Source: Desulfopila sp. IMCC35006
Lineage (GTDB): Bacteria > Desulfobacterota > Desulfobulbia > Desulfobulbales > Desulfocapsaceae
Assembly: GCF_005116645.1 (NCBI RefSeq)
Contig: NZ_SWCM01000012.1
Span: 62,001-126,000, forward strand
Direction: 5' to 3'
Length of the DNA: 64,000 nucleotides
Below the pieces are notes generated by a model. That model saw only the letters and a program-made list of their open reading frames with translations, ran no database searches and was not told the DNA's origin. This document shows, piece by piece, positions 9,072 through 17,903 of the stretch. Both the position numbers and the translations under genes were made by a program. Each line of letters starts with the position of its first letter. The first letter of the stretch is position 1.

Positions 9072-10418
9072 TCAGTTTTTCAAATCAAGCTCAGCCAGGT
9101 CGGTGATCGATTTTGGAATCTCTTTTTTGACCTGAACCCCCAGTTCTTTCAATTGTTCCGCCTGGGCGACAAGATTGCCCCGGCCGCGGGTCAATTTCAG
9201 TAAGGCACCATCATAGGTGCTGTGGCAGGTAGCCAGCTGTTTACCGATTTTTTCCATCTCTTCCATAAAGCCGCGAAACTTATCATACATGATGCCTGCC
9301 CGTCGCGCTATCTCCTGGGCATTGTTGCTCTGATGCTCAAATTGCCAGATATTTTCAATCGTACGCAGGGCAGCCAGCAGGGTCGTCGGCGTTACAATAA
9401 TAATATTTTTGCTGAGCGCTTCAAGAAAAAGAGTATCGTCCTGGGCGAAGGCGGTGGAAAAAGCGGCCTCAATGGGCATAAACATCAGGATAAAGTCAAG
9501 GGAGTGAATACCGGCGAGCTCCGGGTAATTTTTTTGGCTGAGAGTGGCAATATGTTCACGAATAGCTTTCTGCATCGCTGCGAGATGTCTTTGTTGTTCG
9601 TTTTCATCGTCCGTGTTGACATATTTTTCCCAGCTGACCAGCGATACCTTGGAGTCAATGATTATATCTTTATTCTCGGGTAGATGGACGATAACGTCGG
9701 GTTTAAGCAATCGGTTGCTGTTATCACGAAAACCACCCTGCGTGTCGTATTCCAGGCCGCGGCGCAACCCGGATTTTTCGAGTACCCGTTCAAGAACCAG
9801 CTCGCCCCAGTTTCCCTGGATCTTTGTATCGCCTTTCAGGGCGTTGGTGAGGTTGACTGCTTCCCGGTTTACCTGCAGGTTGAGATCGCGGAGCTGGACA
9901 ATTTCAGATTTCAGGGAAAACCGTTCACGGCTGTCATGGCGGTAGATATCGTTAATCTCCTGCTTCAGCGCCGTCAGTTGGCTGTTGAACGGCTGGAGAA
10001 TAGCATCGAGTTTTTCCCGGTTCAACTCACTGAACCGGGCACTTTTTTCGTCAAAAATCTGCTGGGCCAGACCGGCAAACTGCAGTTTCAATTCTTCCCG
10101 GGCATTTTCCAGCAGCTGGAGTTTTTCGGCGGCATGTTTTCGCTCGTTGGTCAGCAAGGTGATGAGCTTGGCTTCCCGGATCGTCTGGCGATTATACTGT
10201 TCCAGGGCATCTGCAGCCTTCTTTTCGGTGGTCGCCAGAGCAAGTGTAAGGTTTTGCCGCTGCCTGATCAGCCTGGAAATTTTGCCGGTGAGAAGGAGAC
10301 AGACCAGTCCCAAAAGCAGAGTGGCCATCGTCAGCAGCAGGACCAGCGATGGCAGGTCGATGTTTTGCGGTAGAAAACCCTGCAGAAAGAGGATCAAAGC
10401 CCTGGCGAATTCAGTCAT
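9072..10418 (-). CDS. rmuC: DNA recombination protein RmuC
   Basis: A 448-residue RmuC-family protein, known for limiting recombination at inverted repeats and containing a PD-(D/E)XK nuclease-like fold. An N-terminal membrane segment (residues 23-42) is followed by a long coiled coil rich in Glu, Lys and Leu (about 50-190). The conserved core follows: GNWGELVLERVLEKSGL, then PDVIVHLPENKDIIIDSKVSL, the nuclease-like DSK signature, and the PIEAAFSTAF and TPTTLLAALRTIENIW motifs. Length and motif order match the family. It lies 7 bp downstream of the ZIP transporter gene. Its neighbourhood happens to be rich in palindromic repeats. Confidence 0.92.
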   Translation of the reverse strand: MTEFARALILFLQGFLPQNIDLPSLVLLLTMATLLLGLVCLLLTGKISRLIRQRQNLTLALATTEKKAADALEQYNRQTIREAKLITLLTNERKHAAEKLQLLENAREELKLQFAGLAQQIFDEKSARFSELNREKLDAILQPFNSQLTALKQEINDIYRHDSRERFSLKSEIVQLRDLNLQVNREAVNLTNALKGDTKIQGNWGELVLERVLEKSGLRRGLEYDTQGGFRDNSNRLLKPDVIVHLPENKDIIIDSKVSLVSWEKYVNTDDENEQQRHLAAMQKAIREHIATLSQKNYPELAGIHSLDFILMFMPIEAAFSTAFAQDDTLFLEALSKNIIIVTPTTLLAALRTIENIWQFEHQSNNAQEIARRAGIMYDKFRGFMEEMEKIGKQLATCHSTYDGALLKLTRGRGNLVAQAEQLKELGVQVKKEIPKSITDLAELDLKN

Positions 10419-10425
10419 GCCCGTA

Positions 10426-11238
10426 TTAACCTAGAGCGACGTCGAGGGTCATCATAAGAGCAAAACCAAGCATCACCCCTATGGTCGGAATGTCGGAATG
10501 TCTTCCGGCCTGGGATTCGGGAATAAGCTCCTCCGCGACGACATAGATCATCGCCCCTGCAGCAAAAGAGAGGGCATAAGGCAGAATCGGCTGCATGATA
10601 ATAACCGCCGCAGCACCTAACACCCCGGCGATGGGTTCGACTATGCCGGAAGCCTGACCGTAGAGAAAACTCCTGGTCCGCGACATGCCTTCCCGGCGTA
10701 AAGGGACGGATACCGCAGCACCTTCCGGAAAATTCTGGATACCGATACCGATGGCCAGCGCAATAGCCCCACCAAGCGATGCAGCAGGATGTCCGGCTGC
10801 CGCCGCCCCGAATGCCACCCCGACCGCCAGTCCTTCCGGGATATTGTGCAGCGTTATGGCCAGCACTAAAAGAACCGAGCGCTGCCACCCGGTTTTGATA
10901 CCTTCTGCATCTTTTTCAGGAAATCCCGGGTGGAGATGGGGCAAGAGCTTGTCCGCGCACCACAGAAAGATCCCGCCACTCAGAAAACCAATCAGGGGAG
11001 CGATCCAGGGAGTCCCGCCGCGGCTTTCGACCATTTCGATGGCCGGTGCCAGCAGCGACCAGAAACTCGCGGCTATCATGACACCGGCCGCTGCCCCGAG
11101 CAGTCCATCCATTACTTTTCGATCGATTTTTTTAAAGAAAAAGACCATGCCGGCACCTAATGCGGTGAGAAACCAGGTGAAAAGTGTACCGATCAGGGCC
11201 TGGGTAATGGGTGAAAATTCAATAAACCATTGTTCCAT
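10426..11238 (-). CDS. ZIP-family divalent metal transporter
   Basis: A 270-residue membrane protein of the ZIP (ZupT/GufA) family, expected to import zinc or other divalent metals across the inner membrane. The metal-site helices are clear: [14 protein letters not shown] (TM4) and [14 protein letters not shown] (TM5). About eight hydrophobic segments are present. The loop between TM3 and TM4 contains [10 protein letters not shown], a typical short His-containing loop. The ATG at 11238 is preceded by AAAGGAGAA. rmuC follows after 7 bp, so the two are likely co-transcribed. Confidence 0.88.
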   Translation of the reverse strand: MEQWFIEFSPITQALIGTLFTWFLTALGAGMVFFFKKIDRKVMDGLLGAAAGVMIAASFWSLLAPAIEMVESRGGTPWIAPLIGFLSGGIFLWCADKLLPHLHPGFPEKDAEGIKTGWQRSVLLVLAITLHNIPEGLAVGVAFGAAAAGHPAASLGGAIALAIGIGIQNFPEGAAVSVPLRREGMSRTRSFLYGQASGIVEPIAGVLGAAAVIIMQPILPYALSFAAGAMIYVVAEELIPESQAGRHSDIPTIGVMLGFALMMTLDVALG

Positions 11239-11301
11239 TTTTTCTCCTTTGGGGGGATGGCAGTAATTGCTCGAAGATGGTTGATGATGACGGGGGAGAT
11301 C

Positions 11302-11546
11302 GGGTAATCCCGCCTAAAATGAAAAAGCCAAGGTAGATTGACCAATCCCGCCTAAAAGATTCGCGGGATTATTTTCAATGCCCCTTGAGGGTACTCAGTT
11401 CCGTCACGAAATTACTGATTCCACAGATGGAATGGGTAATCCCGCCTAAAAGATTTGCGGGACTCAGTTCAGTACTCGCTTGACGGGTATAAGTTCAGTC
11501 ACGAAATTTTTTCGGAAACTGCACCGAAAAAATTTCTACTTCACTA
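11302..11546 (-). repeat. Modular palindromic repeat, copy C, abutting the hinT stop
   Basis: Read on the minus strand from the hinT stop: the head CTTTAGTGAAGTAG (the hinT TAG stop lies inside it), a perfect 13-bp hairpin with a different sequence from copy B (11536-11524 with 11515-11503, loop of 8), the flank GTGACTGAACTTAT, ACCCGTCAAGCGAGTA, a GC palindrome, a second imperfect hairpin around ATTCC/GGAAT, the CCCTCAAGGGGC module and two more GC-palindrome pieces. It occupies nearly all of the hinT-to-ZIP gap; 11239-11301 shows only the ZIP ribosome site. Confidence 0.85.
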
Positions 11547-11882
11547 AAGAGCCCACGGCTTATCTCGACCGCCAATAATATGTAAATGGATGTGGAAAAC
11601 CTCCTGTCCGGCCTTGGCGCCATTATTAAAAATAATTCGGAAACCATCGTCGGTATTGTGTTCTTTGGCCAGCTGTGATCCGATTCGAATAAGTTTGCCG
11701 ATTAAGGCATCGTCCGCTTCGGTCACGTCTGCCGGACGTGCAATATGTTTCTTGGGGATGACCAAAAAATGAACGGGCGATTGCGGTGCAATATCCCAGA
11801 AGGCCAGGACTTCTTCATCTTCATAGAGCTTTTTAGAGGGGATTTCGCCGGCAATAATCTTGCAAAATATACAGTTATCCAT
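11544..11882 (-). CDS. hinT: HIT-family nucleotide hydrolase (HinT)
   Basis: A 112-residue histidine-triad protein. The opening CIFCKIIAGEIPSKKLYED and the catalytic HIHLHIIGG motif near the C-terminus identify the HinT/PKCI branch, which hydrolyses purine nucleoside phosphoramidates and acyl-adenylates. The length is normal. The ATG at 11882 has the ribosome site AAGGAG, contributed by the head of repeat D', while the TAG stop lies within the head of repeat C. The gene is therefore bracketed by two inverted repeat copies with their conserved ends facing inward, an unusual arrangement for a housekeeping gene. Confidence 0.93.
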   Translation of the reverse strand: MDNCIFCKIIAGEIPSKKLYEDEEVLAFWDIAPQSPVHFLVIPKKHIARPADVTEADDALIGKLIRIGSQLAKEHNTDDGFRIIFNNGAKAGQEVFHIHLHIIGGRDKPWAL

Positions 11883-11890
11883 TGTTAATT

Positions 11891-12203
11891 CTCCTTAGTG
11901 ACTTAGAAATAATTTGCTTGTGCTTTTCAAGCAAATTATTTCGTGAAGGAACTTACCCCGCAACGCTTTTGGGCGGGGTTAGTGGTATGCTATCAATCAT
12001 CTTGTGCTTTTCAAGCAAATTATTTCGTGAAGGAACTTATCCCGCAACGCTTTTGGGCGGGGTTAGTGGCATGCTATCAATCATCTTGTGCTTTTCAAGC
12101 AAATTATTTCGTGAAGGAACTTACCCCGCAAATCTTTTGGGCGGGATTAGTGGCATGCTATCAATCATCTTGTGCTTTTCAAGCAAATTATTTCGTGAAG
12201 GAA
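11891..12203 (+). repeat. Modular palindromic repeat, copy D', with 84-bp tandem array
   Basis: The head CTCCTTAGTGACTTAG (11891-11906) is followed by the same 15-bp hairpin as copy B (11906-11920 with 11928-11942). From 11917 an 84-bp unit is repeated: starts at 11917, 12001 and 12085, with a partial fourth unit from 12169 to 12203. Units contain the hairpin 3' half, the GTGAAGGAACTTA flank, a GC palindrome and TAGTGGYATGCTATCAATCAT. The units differ by only a few bases, mainly in the GC palindrome. The rest of the hinT-clpA gap (12204-12431) holds only the clpA terminator. Confidence 0.9.
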
Positions 12204-12331
12204 AGAGCACCCCGCCCGGAGCTGCTCAAAACGACATCTATCTGTATTTAATCCAACTCTGTATACAACACCATGAAGTTTTCGTAAATACGCGGCAGTC
12301 CGGGTTTTATGCTTTTCCCGGCGATAGATAT

Positions 12332-12378
12332 AAAAAATGCCGCATTACAGTATCTCCGGGAGCTACTATGATGCGGCA
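12332..12378 (-). terminator. Intrinsic terminator of clpSA
   Basis: On the minus strand TGCCGCAT (12378-12371) pairs with ATGCGGCA (12345-12338). Nested inside are AGTA/TACT and CTCC/GGAG pairs, and six T residues follow (12337-12332). It lies about 55 bp after the clpA stop. Confidence 0.85.
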
Positions 12379-12431
12379 GTATGATGCGCAAAAAACAACT
12401 ATTATAAGACTGTCAGCCTGTCTGGTTACAG

Positions 12432-14696
12432 TTATTTTTTATAACTAAAGGTAAGCTCATTGTCCTTTTCGTCGACAAAAGCTTCCCCGCCTTTGGCTAA
12501 TTGGCCAAAGAGGATCTCTTCGGTCAACGTGTCGCCGATCTCTTTCATAATAAGGCGTCTCAGCGGTCTGGCACCAAAGTCAGGGTCGTAGCCTTTTTTA
12601 GCCAGATATTTTCGGGCTTGATCGCTGAGTTTGATACTGACCCGTTTTTCGGCAAGTTGTCCTTCCAGTTCTTTGATTAATTTGTCTACAACGCGCTCTG
12701 TTGCATTCGTATCAAGGGCGCTGAAAGAGACAATTGCATCAAGCCTGTTGCGGAACTCAGGGGCAAAGAGCTTGTTGATTGCCGTCTGGTCCTTGCCCTT
12801 TTTGCCGGTTACGAAGCCTATGCTTCTGGTGGCTAACTCTCTTGCTCCGGCATTAGTCGTCATGATGATGATAACATTGCGAAAATCCGCTTTCCTGCCC
12901 GAGTTGTCAGTGAGGGTCGAGTGATCCATCACCTGGAGAAGGATAGAGAATATATCCGGATGGGCTTTCTCTATTTCATCAAGCAGCAGTACTGAGTAGG
13001 GGTGCTTGCGAATAGCTTCTGTGAGCTGGCCGCCCTGATCAAAACCAACATAGCCGGGCGGGGAGCCGATTAATCTGGCAACGGCGTGTTTCTCCATGTA
13101 CTCGCTCATGTCAAAACGTTCGAAATGCACGTTGAGAGTGCTTGCCAGCTGTCTGGCCACCTCGGTTTTACCGACCCCGGTAGGTCCGGCAAAGATAAAA
13201 CTGCCTGTAGGAGAGTCGGGGTTGCCCAGTCCGGCGCGGGAGCGTTTTACCGCGGTTGTCACCACTTCAATGGCTTCATCCTGACCAAAGACGACCTTTT
13301 TCAAGTTGGCCGCCATTTGTTTCAGCTCAGAGATCTCCGAATGCGAACTGCTCTTCGCCGGAATCCTGGCAATGCGGGATACCACCTTTTCAATGTCGGT
13401 AATTTTGACCATGGTGCCCTGTCTCCCTTCAAGCCGGAAAAAGGAGCCAACTTCATCCATGATATCAATGGCTTTATCCGGGAGAAAACGCTCGTTGATA
13501 TATCGGTCCGAAAGTTCGGCCATGGCTTTGAGCGAGCTCTGCGAATAGCGGACATTGTGATGTTCTTCGTATTTGTCCTTCAACCCCTTGAGGATCAGAT
13601 GGGTATCGTCCACCGACGGTTCTTCAATATCGATTTTCTGAAATCGTCTCGAGAGTGCCCGGTCTTTTTCAATCTGGTTTTTATATTCTTCATAGGTGGT
13701 GGAGCCGATGCAACGCAGGATTCCGGCCTGCAGAGCTGGCTTGAGCAGGTTGGAGGCGTCCATCGAGCCGCCGCTGGTGGCACCTGCGCCGACAATGGTA
13801 TGCATTTCATCGATGAAGAGGATGGCGTTTTTTTTCTGCTCTATGGCAGATACCACGCTTTTCAGCCTCTTTTCAAAGTCACCGCGATATTTGGTGCCAG
13901 CCACCAGCGTTCCCATGTCGAGCAGGTGGATTTCCACATCCTGCAGCAGGTCGGGAACTTTTGGTTTCTCCCCTTTCTCCCTGGCTACTTTATCTTCATG
14001 AATGCGCAGGGCAAGTCCCTCGGCCATGGCAGTCTTGCCGACACCGGGTTCGCCAACGAGCAGGGGGTTGTTTTTTTTGCGCCGGCACAGCACCTGCATG
14101 ATCCTGCCGATCTCTTCATTGCGTCCAATAAGCGGGTCGAGTTTTCCCTGAGCCGCGTATTCAGCAAGATTGACGGTAAATTCTTCCAGCGCCTTGGCGT
14201 CTTTTGTCCCCTTCTGCGGATTCGGGCTTTCCGGCGGGGTGGCAAAAGGTTCTTTCTGCAACCCATCGGCAGGCAGTTCATGGGAGATGAAATTGACGAC
14301 CGCCATTTTACCAATGCCGACCGAAGTGAGAAAATAAACGGCATGGGACTCTTCTTCGGCAAGGATGGAAACCAGCACATCGCCACTGTCCACCTGTTGT
14401 TTGCCGCAGCTCTGGACATGCGCTACAGCCCTTTGCAGCACGCGATTAAAGGCGATTGTCTGCGCCGGTTCTCTCGTGCCGGTGTCGGAGAATTTAGGGA
14501 TTTCCAGGAGGAAAAATTTTTCCAGGCGTTCTTTCAAGACCTGGGTGGAGCCACCACATTCATTGATGATAAAACTGGTGAGCTCATCGTGTAAGAGGCC
14601 ATAGAGCATATGTTCGACAGTGACATACTCATGATTATGAGTTTTCGCTTCTCTTATGGCCAGGATCAGGGATTTTTCCAGTGTTTTGCTCAGCAT
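12432..14696 (-). CDS. clpA: ATP-dependent Clp protease ATP-binding subunit ClpA
   Basis: A 754-residue AAA+ unfoldase that feeds substrates to ClpP. It has an N-terminal Clp-N double repeat (about 1-145), the first AAA module with Walker [15 protein letters not shown] (about 215) and Walker [15 protein letters not shown], and the second AAA module with [14 protein letters not shown] (about 505) and [13 protein letters not shown]. No long ClpB-type middle coiled coil is present, which supports ClpA over ClpB. The C-terminal [10 protein letters not shown] motif is intact. It is preceded by clpS, the N-end-rule adaptor, 40 bp upstream. clpP is not in the window. Confidence 0.96.
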   Translation of the reverse strand: MLSKTLEKSLILAIREAKTHNHEYVTVEHMLYGLLHDELTSFIINECGGSTQVLKERLEKFFLLEIPKFSDTGTREPAQTIAFNRVLQRAVAHVQSCGKQQVDSGDVLVSILAEEESHAVYFLTSVGIGKMAVVNFISHELPADGLQKEPFATPPESPNPQKGTKDAKALEEFTVNLAEYAAQGKLDPLIGRNEEIGRIMQVLCRRKKNNPLLVGEPGVGKTAMAEGLALRIHEDKVAREKGEKPKVPDLLQDVEIHLLDMGTLVAGTKYRGDFEKRLKSVVSAIEQKKNAILFIDEMHTIVGAGATSGGSMDASNLLKPALQAGILRCIGSTTYEEYKNQIEKDRALSRRFQKIDIEEPSVDDTHLILKGLKDKYEEHHNVRYSQSSLKAMAELSDRYINERFLPDKAIDIMDEVGSFFRLEGRQGTMVKITDIEKVVSRIARIPAKSSSHSEISELKQMAANLKKVVFGQDEAIEVVTTAVKRSRAGLGNPDSPTGSFIFAGPTGVGKTEVARQLASTLNVHFERFDMSEYMEKHAVARLIGSPPGYVGFDQGGQLTEAIRKHPYSVLLLDEIEKAHPDIFSILLQVMDHSTLTDNSGRKADFRNVIIIMTTNAGARELATRSIGFVTGKKGKDQTAINKLFAPEFRNRLDAIVSFSALDTNATERVVDKLIKELEGQLAEKRVSIKLSDQARKYLAKKGYDPDFGARPLRRLIMKEIGDTLTEEILFGQLAKGGEAFVDEKDNELTFSYKK

Positions 14697-14736
14697 AATT
14701 TTCGCATATAGTTGGGTAAAAGGGCTCTTTCACCTG

Positions 14737-15051
14737 TTAGACGGTTTCCATCGAACACCGCAGTGGAAACTCGTTTTTTTTCGCCAGCTCATGCACAACC
14801 GAGATCTTTGTTTCGCAGATTTCCCGGGTATATATTCCGGCGATTCCTACCCCCTCGTTGTGAACATTAAGCATTATTCTTGTCGCGTCATTGGCTGACT
14901 TGTGAAAAACAGATTCCAGTATGGCGATGACGAATTCCATGGAAGTATAGTCATCATTATGCAGCAGTACTTTGTACAGCCGCGGTTCTTTTATCTCAAT
15001 ATTGTCTTCCGTAAGGACAGATCCTTCTCGACGATTTTTATTTTCGGTCAT
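14737..15051 (-). CDS. clpS: ClpS adaptor protein
   Basis: A 104-residue adaptor that binds the ClpA N-domain and delivers N-degron substrates. The family core is plain: LYKVLLHNDDYTSMEFVIAIL, then VFHKSANDATRIMLNVHNEG and GIYTREICETKI. The residues that form the N-degron pocket (Asn-Asp-Asp and the following Met-Glu) are present. It is the first gene of the clpS-clpA operon, directly upstream of its partner. The 15052-15181 gap upstream shows no further gene. Confidence 0.96.
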   Translation of the reverse strand: MTENKNRREGSVLTEDNIEIKEPRLYKVLLHNDDYTSMEFVIAILESVFHKSANDATRIMLNVHNEGVGIAGIYTREICETKISVVHELAKKNEFPLRCSMETV

Positions 15052-15181
15052 TTTTTACTGTAATACTTGTACGTTAAAGATTGAATTCTGTCTCGGCGCA
15101 TATCCCAATAATTTAAGATACTCCTTGAACACCAATTACCATAATAACAAATTACTCATTTTCAATAGAACTTCCCGTCTC

Positions 15182-16549
15182 CTAACGGGAAAACTTTGGT
15201 GAACCCTGCAGCATGGCCAGAAAGAGTTCTTCCAGCACCAGATGCGGAGGCACCGGGGAACCTTTCAGACGAAATTCAGCGTCAAGCAGCATGATCATCC
15301 AGCGCTTCAGGCCGGAGCAGGAATAGTCGGAGGCCTTGCTGAAACTCATAAACAGGGCATACGGATGGCCCTGCAGCAGTTCGCTCCACTCTCCCTGGGC
15401 CTTCAGATCCGGGAGGTAGCGGTTTTGAAATTCTTTGGCATTCATGCCTCGTCGCCAGACCGGGGAAGGGCGCAACTGCAAGGACCGAAAGATCAATTGT
15501 TTCTTCAGGAAATTACGCATGGTGGCAAGGATGGCGAGGCTGTGGAAGCCCTGTTCCAAAAGCCGCGAGAGGATAACCAGCGTTCTGGCCACCTGCCTTT
15601 TGCTAAACGCATCGGTGAGTTCGTACAGGGCATCTTCCCGGTTGCGGGCGATCATTAATTCCACATCGTTTCTGGTAATAACCGGGCGGTCACCGACAAA
15701 ATGGGCCATTTTCTCAATTTCGGTGACGACGGCCACCGGATGAAAACCAACGCGCTCAAGAAAAAGATCCGCTGCAGGAGGATCAATTCGTCTGCCGAAC
15801 TGCGCCAGTGTTTTGTCCATCATTTCCTGCAGGACCGCTTTCTGTTCATTCTGGGCGGCAGCGCTCGCACCAGACGCCACAGAGCAGTCGATGATCGTGC
15901 CTTTTTTCTTGATATGGGTAAACAGGCGCTGGCGCTTATCTACCGTTTCGGCGGTTAACACGAGAATGTTTCCGCCGGGAAGCCCTTTGTCAAATGCCTC
16001 GATGTAGCGATCTGCCAGGTTGGCGGTGTTGCCTGCCGGGATTTCCGGCAACTCACCGAGAAGGTTGTCGGCCCAGGTCAGGCTGTCGGCGGGTTTGTCA
16101 AAGGCGAAAACTTTTTTCCATTCCTGTGGGGGGATTTCTGAAAGTGGGGAAGGCCCATCGATTTTCAGATCAGCCGCCTGGATCATGGCCTGCAGATGGC
16201 GGGAAGCAGGTCCTGGACGACCGGCCTGAAAGGCCTGGACGGCTTTGGTCCAGATCTCGGCCACGACAGTTTTGCTGTGGAAGATCCGGCTATCGGCGAT
16301 GCGATAAATCTGTCTGCCGGGGAGCAGGCTAAAGCTCATCAACCTGGCCAGGGTTTGACCGGGATCCTCCCTGTCTCCGTCGATGGTGTGCACCGCTCCC
16401 GGTTGTTGGCGTAGGAGGGTATCCTGGAGTGAGTCGGCCGCTTCTTTGCAAAGGAACCGTTCACCGAAAAAGAGATAAACCTGCGATTCTGAGCCAAACT
16501 GTCCTTCCTGGATCTTGGCTTGAAATTCGGATCGTTTGAGTTGGGTCAT
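15182..16549 (-). CDS. holA: DNA polymerase III delta subunit
   Basis: A protein of about 455 residues of the HolA family, the clamp-loader subunit that opens the sliding clamp. Family features include VYLFFGERFLCKEAADSL at the N-terminus, a PGRQIYRI strand, the conserved VGFHPVAVVTEIEKMAHFVG segment, and the C-terminal collar region ALYELTDAFSKRQVARTL followed by LAILATMRNFLKKQ. The ATG at 16549 was preferred over an upstream TTG (16588) because it has an AGGA ribosome site seven bases away and aligns with the usual N-terminus. It is somewhat longer than E. coli HolA (343 residues), with an insertion around residues 110-200. Confidence 0.82.
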   Translation of the reverse strand: MTQLKRSEFQAKIQEGQFGSESQVYLFFGERFLCKEAADSLQDTLLRQQPGAVHTIDGDREDPGQTLARLMSFSLLPGRQIYRIADSRIFHSKTVVAEIWTKAVQAFQAGRPGPASRHLQAMIQAADLKIDGPSPLSEIPPQEWKKVFAFDKPADSLTWADNLLGELPEIPAGNTANLADRYIEAFDKGLPGGNILVLTAETVDKRQRLFTHIKKKGTIIDCSVASGASAAAQNEQKAVLQEMMDKTLAQFGRRIDPPAADLFLERVGFHPVAVVTEIEKMAHFVGDRPVITRNDVELMIARNREDALYELTDAFSKRQVARTLVILSRLLEQGFHSLAILATMRNFLKKQLIFRSLQLRPSPVWRRGMNAKEFQNRYLPDLKAQGEWSELLQGHPYALFMSFSKASDYSCSGLKRWMIMLLDAEFRLKGSPVPPHLVLEELFLAMLQGSPKFSR

Positions 16550-16841
16550 ATGTTTGTCCTGCGTGTTTCTCGCCAGCCGTTTGGGCAAAGAGGTGTTTCC
16601 TCAGAATTCCTGCCCTTTATCTTTTGAGAATAGTGGTTTTCCCTTGGATTTCCAAGTTTTCAATTGTAAAACTGACCAGAAAAAAGTTTGCAATGCAACA
16701 ACGAAGCTGTATGAAGAGTACGCAAAGTCTGCACGTATCCGATGCCGCAAGGTGCTTCCTTGCCGCATCGCCTCGCGCGTTCCGCACAATCCCCCGGAAT
16801 CTCTGAATGCAAAAGACAATTCAGCGCAAAGAGAGTGAAAT

Positions 16842-17843
16842 GTGAAATTACCCAAAAGAAATGATCTCTGCTGGTGCAACAGCGGGAAAAAATATAAAAA
16901 ATGCCATCTGCATTCCGACGAACTTGGCGAGACAGCTCCTCCCGGCCTGCAAAAAGAGATGGTCAGAAAACCGACTGTCGCCGCCGGCAGGATAAGTCCG
17001 ATGAACCCTGTGCCGGATCATATCGGCCGGCCGGAATACGCCGATACCGGGGCGCCAACGTCCGCGAGATCATCCTGCAAAAAGGTCAACCCCGACCAGA
17101 TTGAGCGGATGCGAAAAGCGGGAAAGATCGCCCGCGAGGTGCTGGATACGGTACTTGCCAATGTGCGGCCCGGCATAACCACCGATGCACTTGACCGGAT
17201 CGCCCACAGCCGGACTGTCGAACTGGACGCGTATCCAAGCCCGTTAAACTATATGGGGTTTCCCAAATCGATCTGTACCTCGGTCAATGAAGTGGTGGTG
17301 CACGGTATTCCCGACAGCAGGGAACTGGTTGCCGGAGATATTGTCAACTGTGATGTGACCGTTTATGCCTTTGGCATGCACGGAGACTGCTCGGAGACCG
17401 TTTTTGTCGGAGAGGTCGACGAAGATTCGAAAAAGTTGGTTCAGGTGACATGGGAGTGTCTGATGAAGTCGATCGACCTGGTGCGGCCGGGACAGCATTT
17501 TAATGCTATCGGCAAGGTGATTGAAGACCTGGTCAGGGAGCATGGCTTCAGTATCGTCCGGGAATTTACCGGTCATGGAATCGGCGAGTCCTTTCATATG
17601 GCCCCCTATGTTGCCCATTTTTATGAGCCGAATAATGCGACGATCATGGAAGAGGGCATGACCTTTACCATCGAGCCGATGATCAATGCCGGCTGCGCTG
17701 AATGTGTTGTCTGGCCGGACAAATGGACCGCGGTAACCCGTGATCTGGCGCGCAGCGCTCAGTTCGAGCACACTCTTCTGGTGACTGCCGATGGCGTGGA
17801 AATCCTCACCGGGGGACGGCAGCCCTGGTTTATGAAACAGTGA
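16842..17843 (+). CDS. map: Methionine aminopeptidase type I with N-terminal SEC-C zinc motif
   Basis: A 333-residue protein. Residues 5-23 (KRNDLCWCNSGKKYKKCH) form a SEC-C zinc-binding motif like the one at the SecA C-terminus, followed by a linker to about residue 80 and a full MetAP domain. The dinuclear metal ligands are recognisable: VVVHGIP (His), NCDVTVYAFGMHGDCSET (two Asp), GHGIGESFHMAP (His), MTFTIEPM (Glu) and the final Glu in AQFEHTLLVT. It removes initiator methionine from nascent chains; the SEC-C motif probably assists ribosome or protein binding. The 16550-16841 gap upstream contains no gene that I can support. Confidence 0.93.
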   Translation: MKLPKRNDLCWCNSGKKYKKCHLHSDELGETAPPGLQKEMVRKPTVAAGRISPMNPVPDHIGRPEYADTGAPTSARSSCKKVNPDQIERMRKAGKIAREVLDTVLANVRPGITTDALDRIAHSRTVELDAYPSPLNYMGFPKSICTSVNEVVVHGIPDSRELVAGDIVNCDVTVYAFGMHGDCSETVFVGEVDEDSKKLVQVTWECLMKSIDLVRPGQHFNAIGKVIEDLVREHGFSIVREFTGHGIGESFHMAPYVAHFYEPNNATIMEEGMTFTIEPMINAGCAECVVWPDKWTAVTRDLARSAQFEHTLLVTADGVEILTGGRQPWFMKQ

Positions 17844-17903
17844 CGGTCATCTTTCTGGCAGAGGAGTTGTGCCGTGAAGGGTGTCGAACCTTCTATTCCG
17901 GCT

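Noticed and set aside
11891-12203. Possible CRISPR array
   Set aside because: The 84-bp units are directly adjacent and nearly identical with no unique spacers, and there are no cas genes.
8752-12203. Integron attC sites, which also have variable but paired stems
   Set aside because: The conserved ends do not match the attC core sites (GTTRRRY/RYYYAAC), the copies around hinT are inverted rather than direct, and no integrase is present.
11882-12448. A plus-strand reading frame of 188 codons containing repeated 28-residue segments, resembling a repeat protein
   Set aside because: It is produced by the 84-bp tandem repeat (a multiple of three), starts without a ribosome site and has a second open frame of the same kind. 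It is a by-product of the repeat.
13086-14594. Long plus-strand reading frame opposite clpA
   Set aside because: It is antisense to a clear ClpA gene, has no family features and arises from codon bias.
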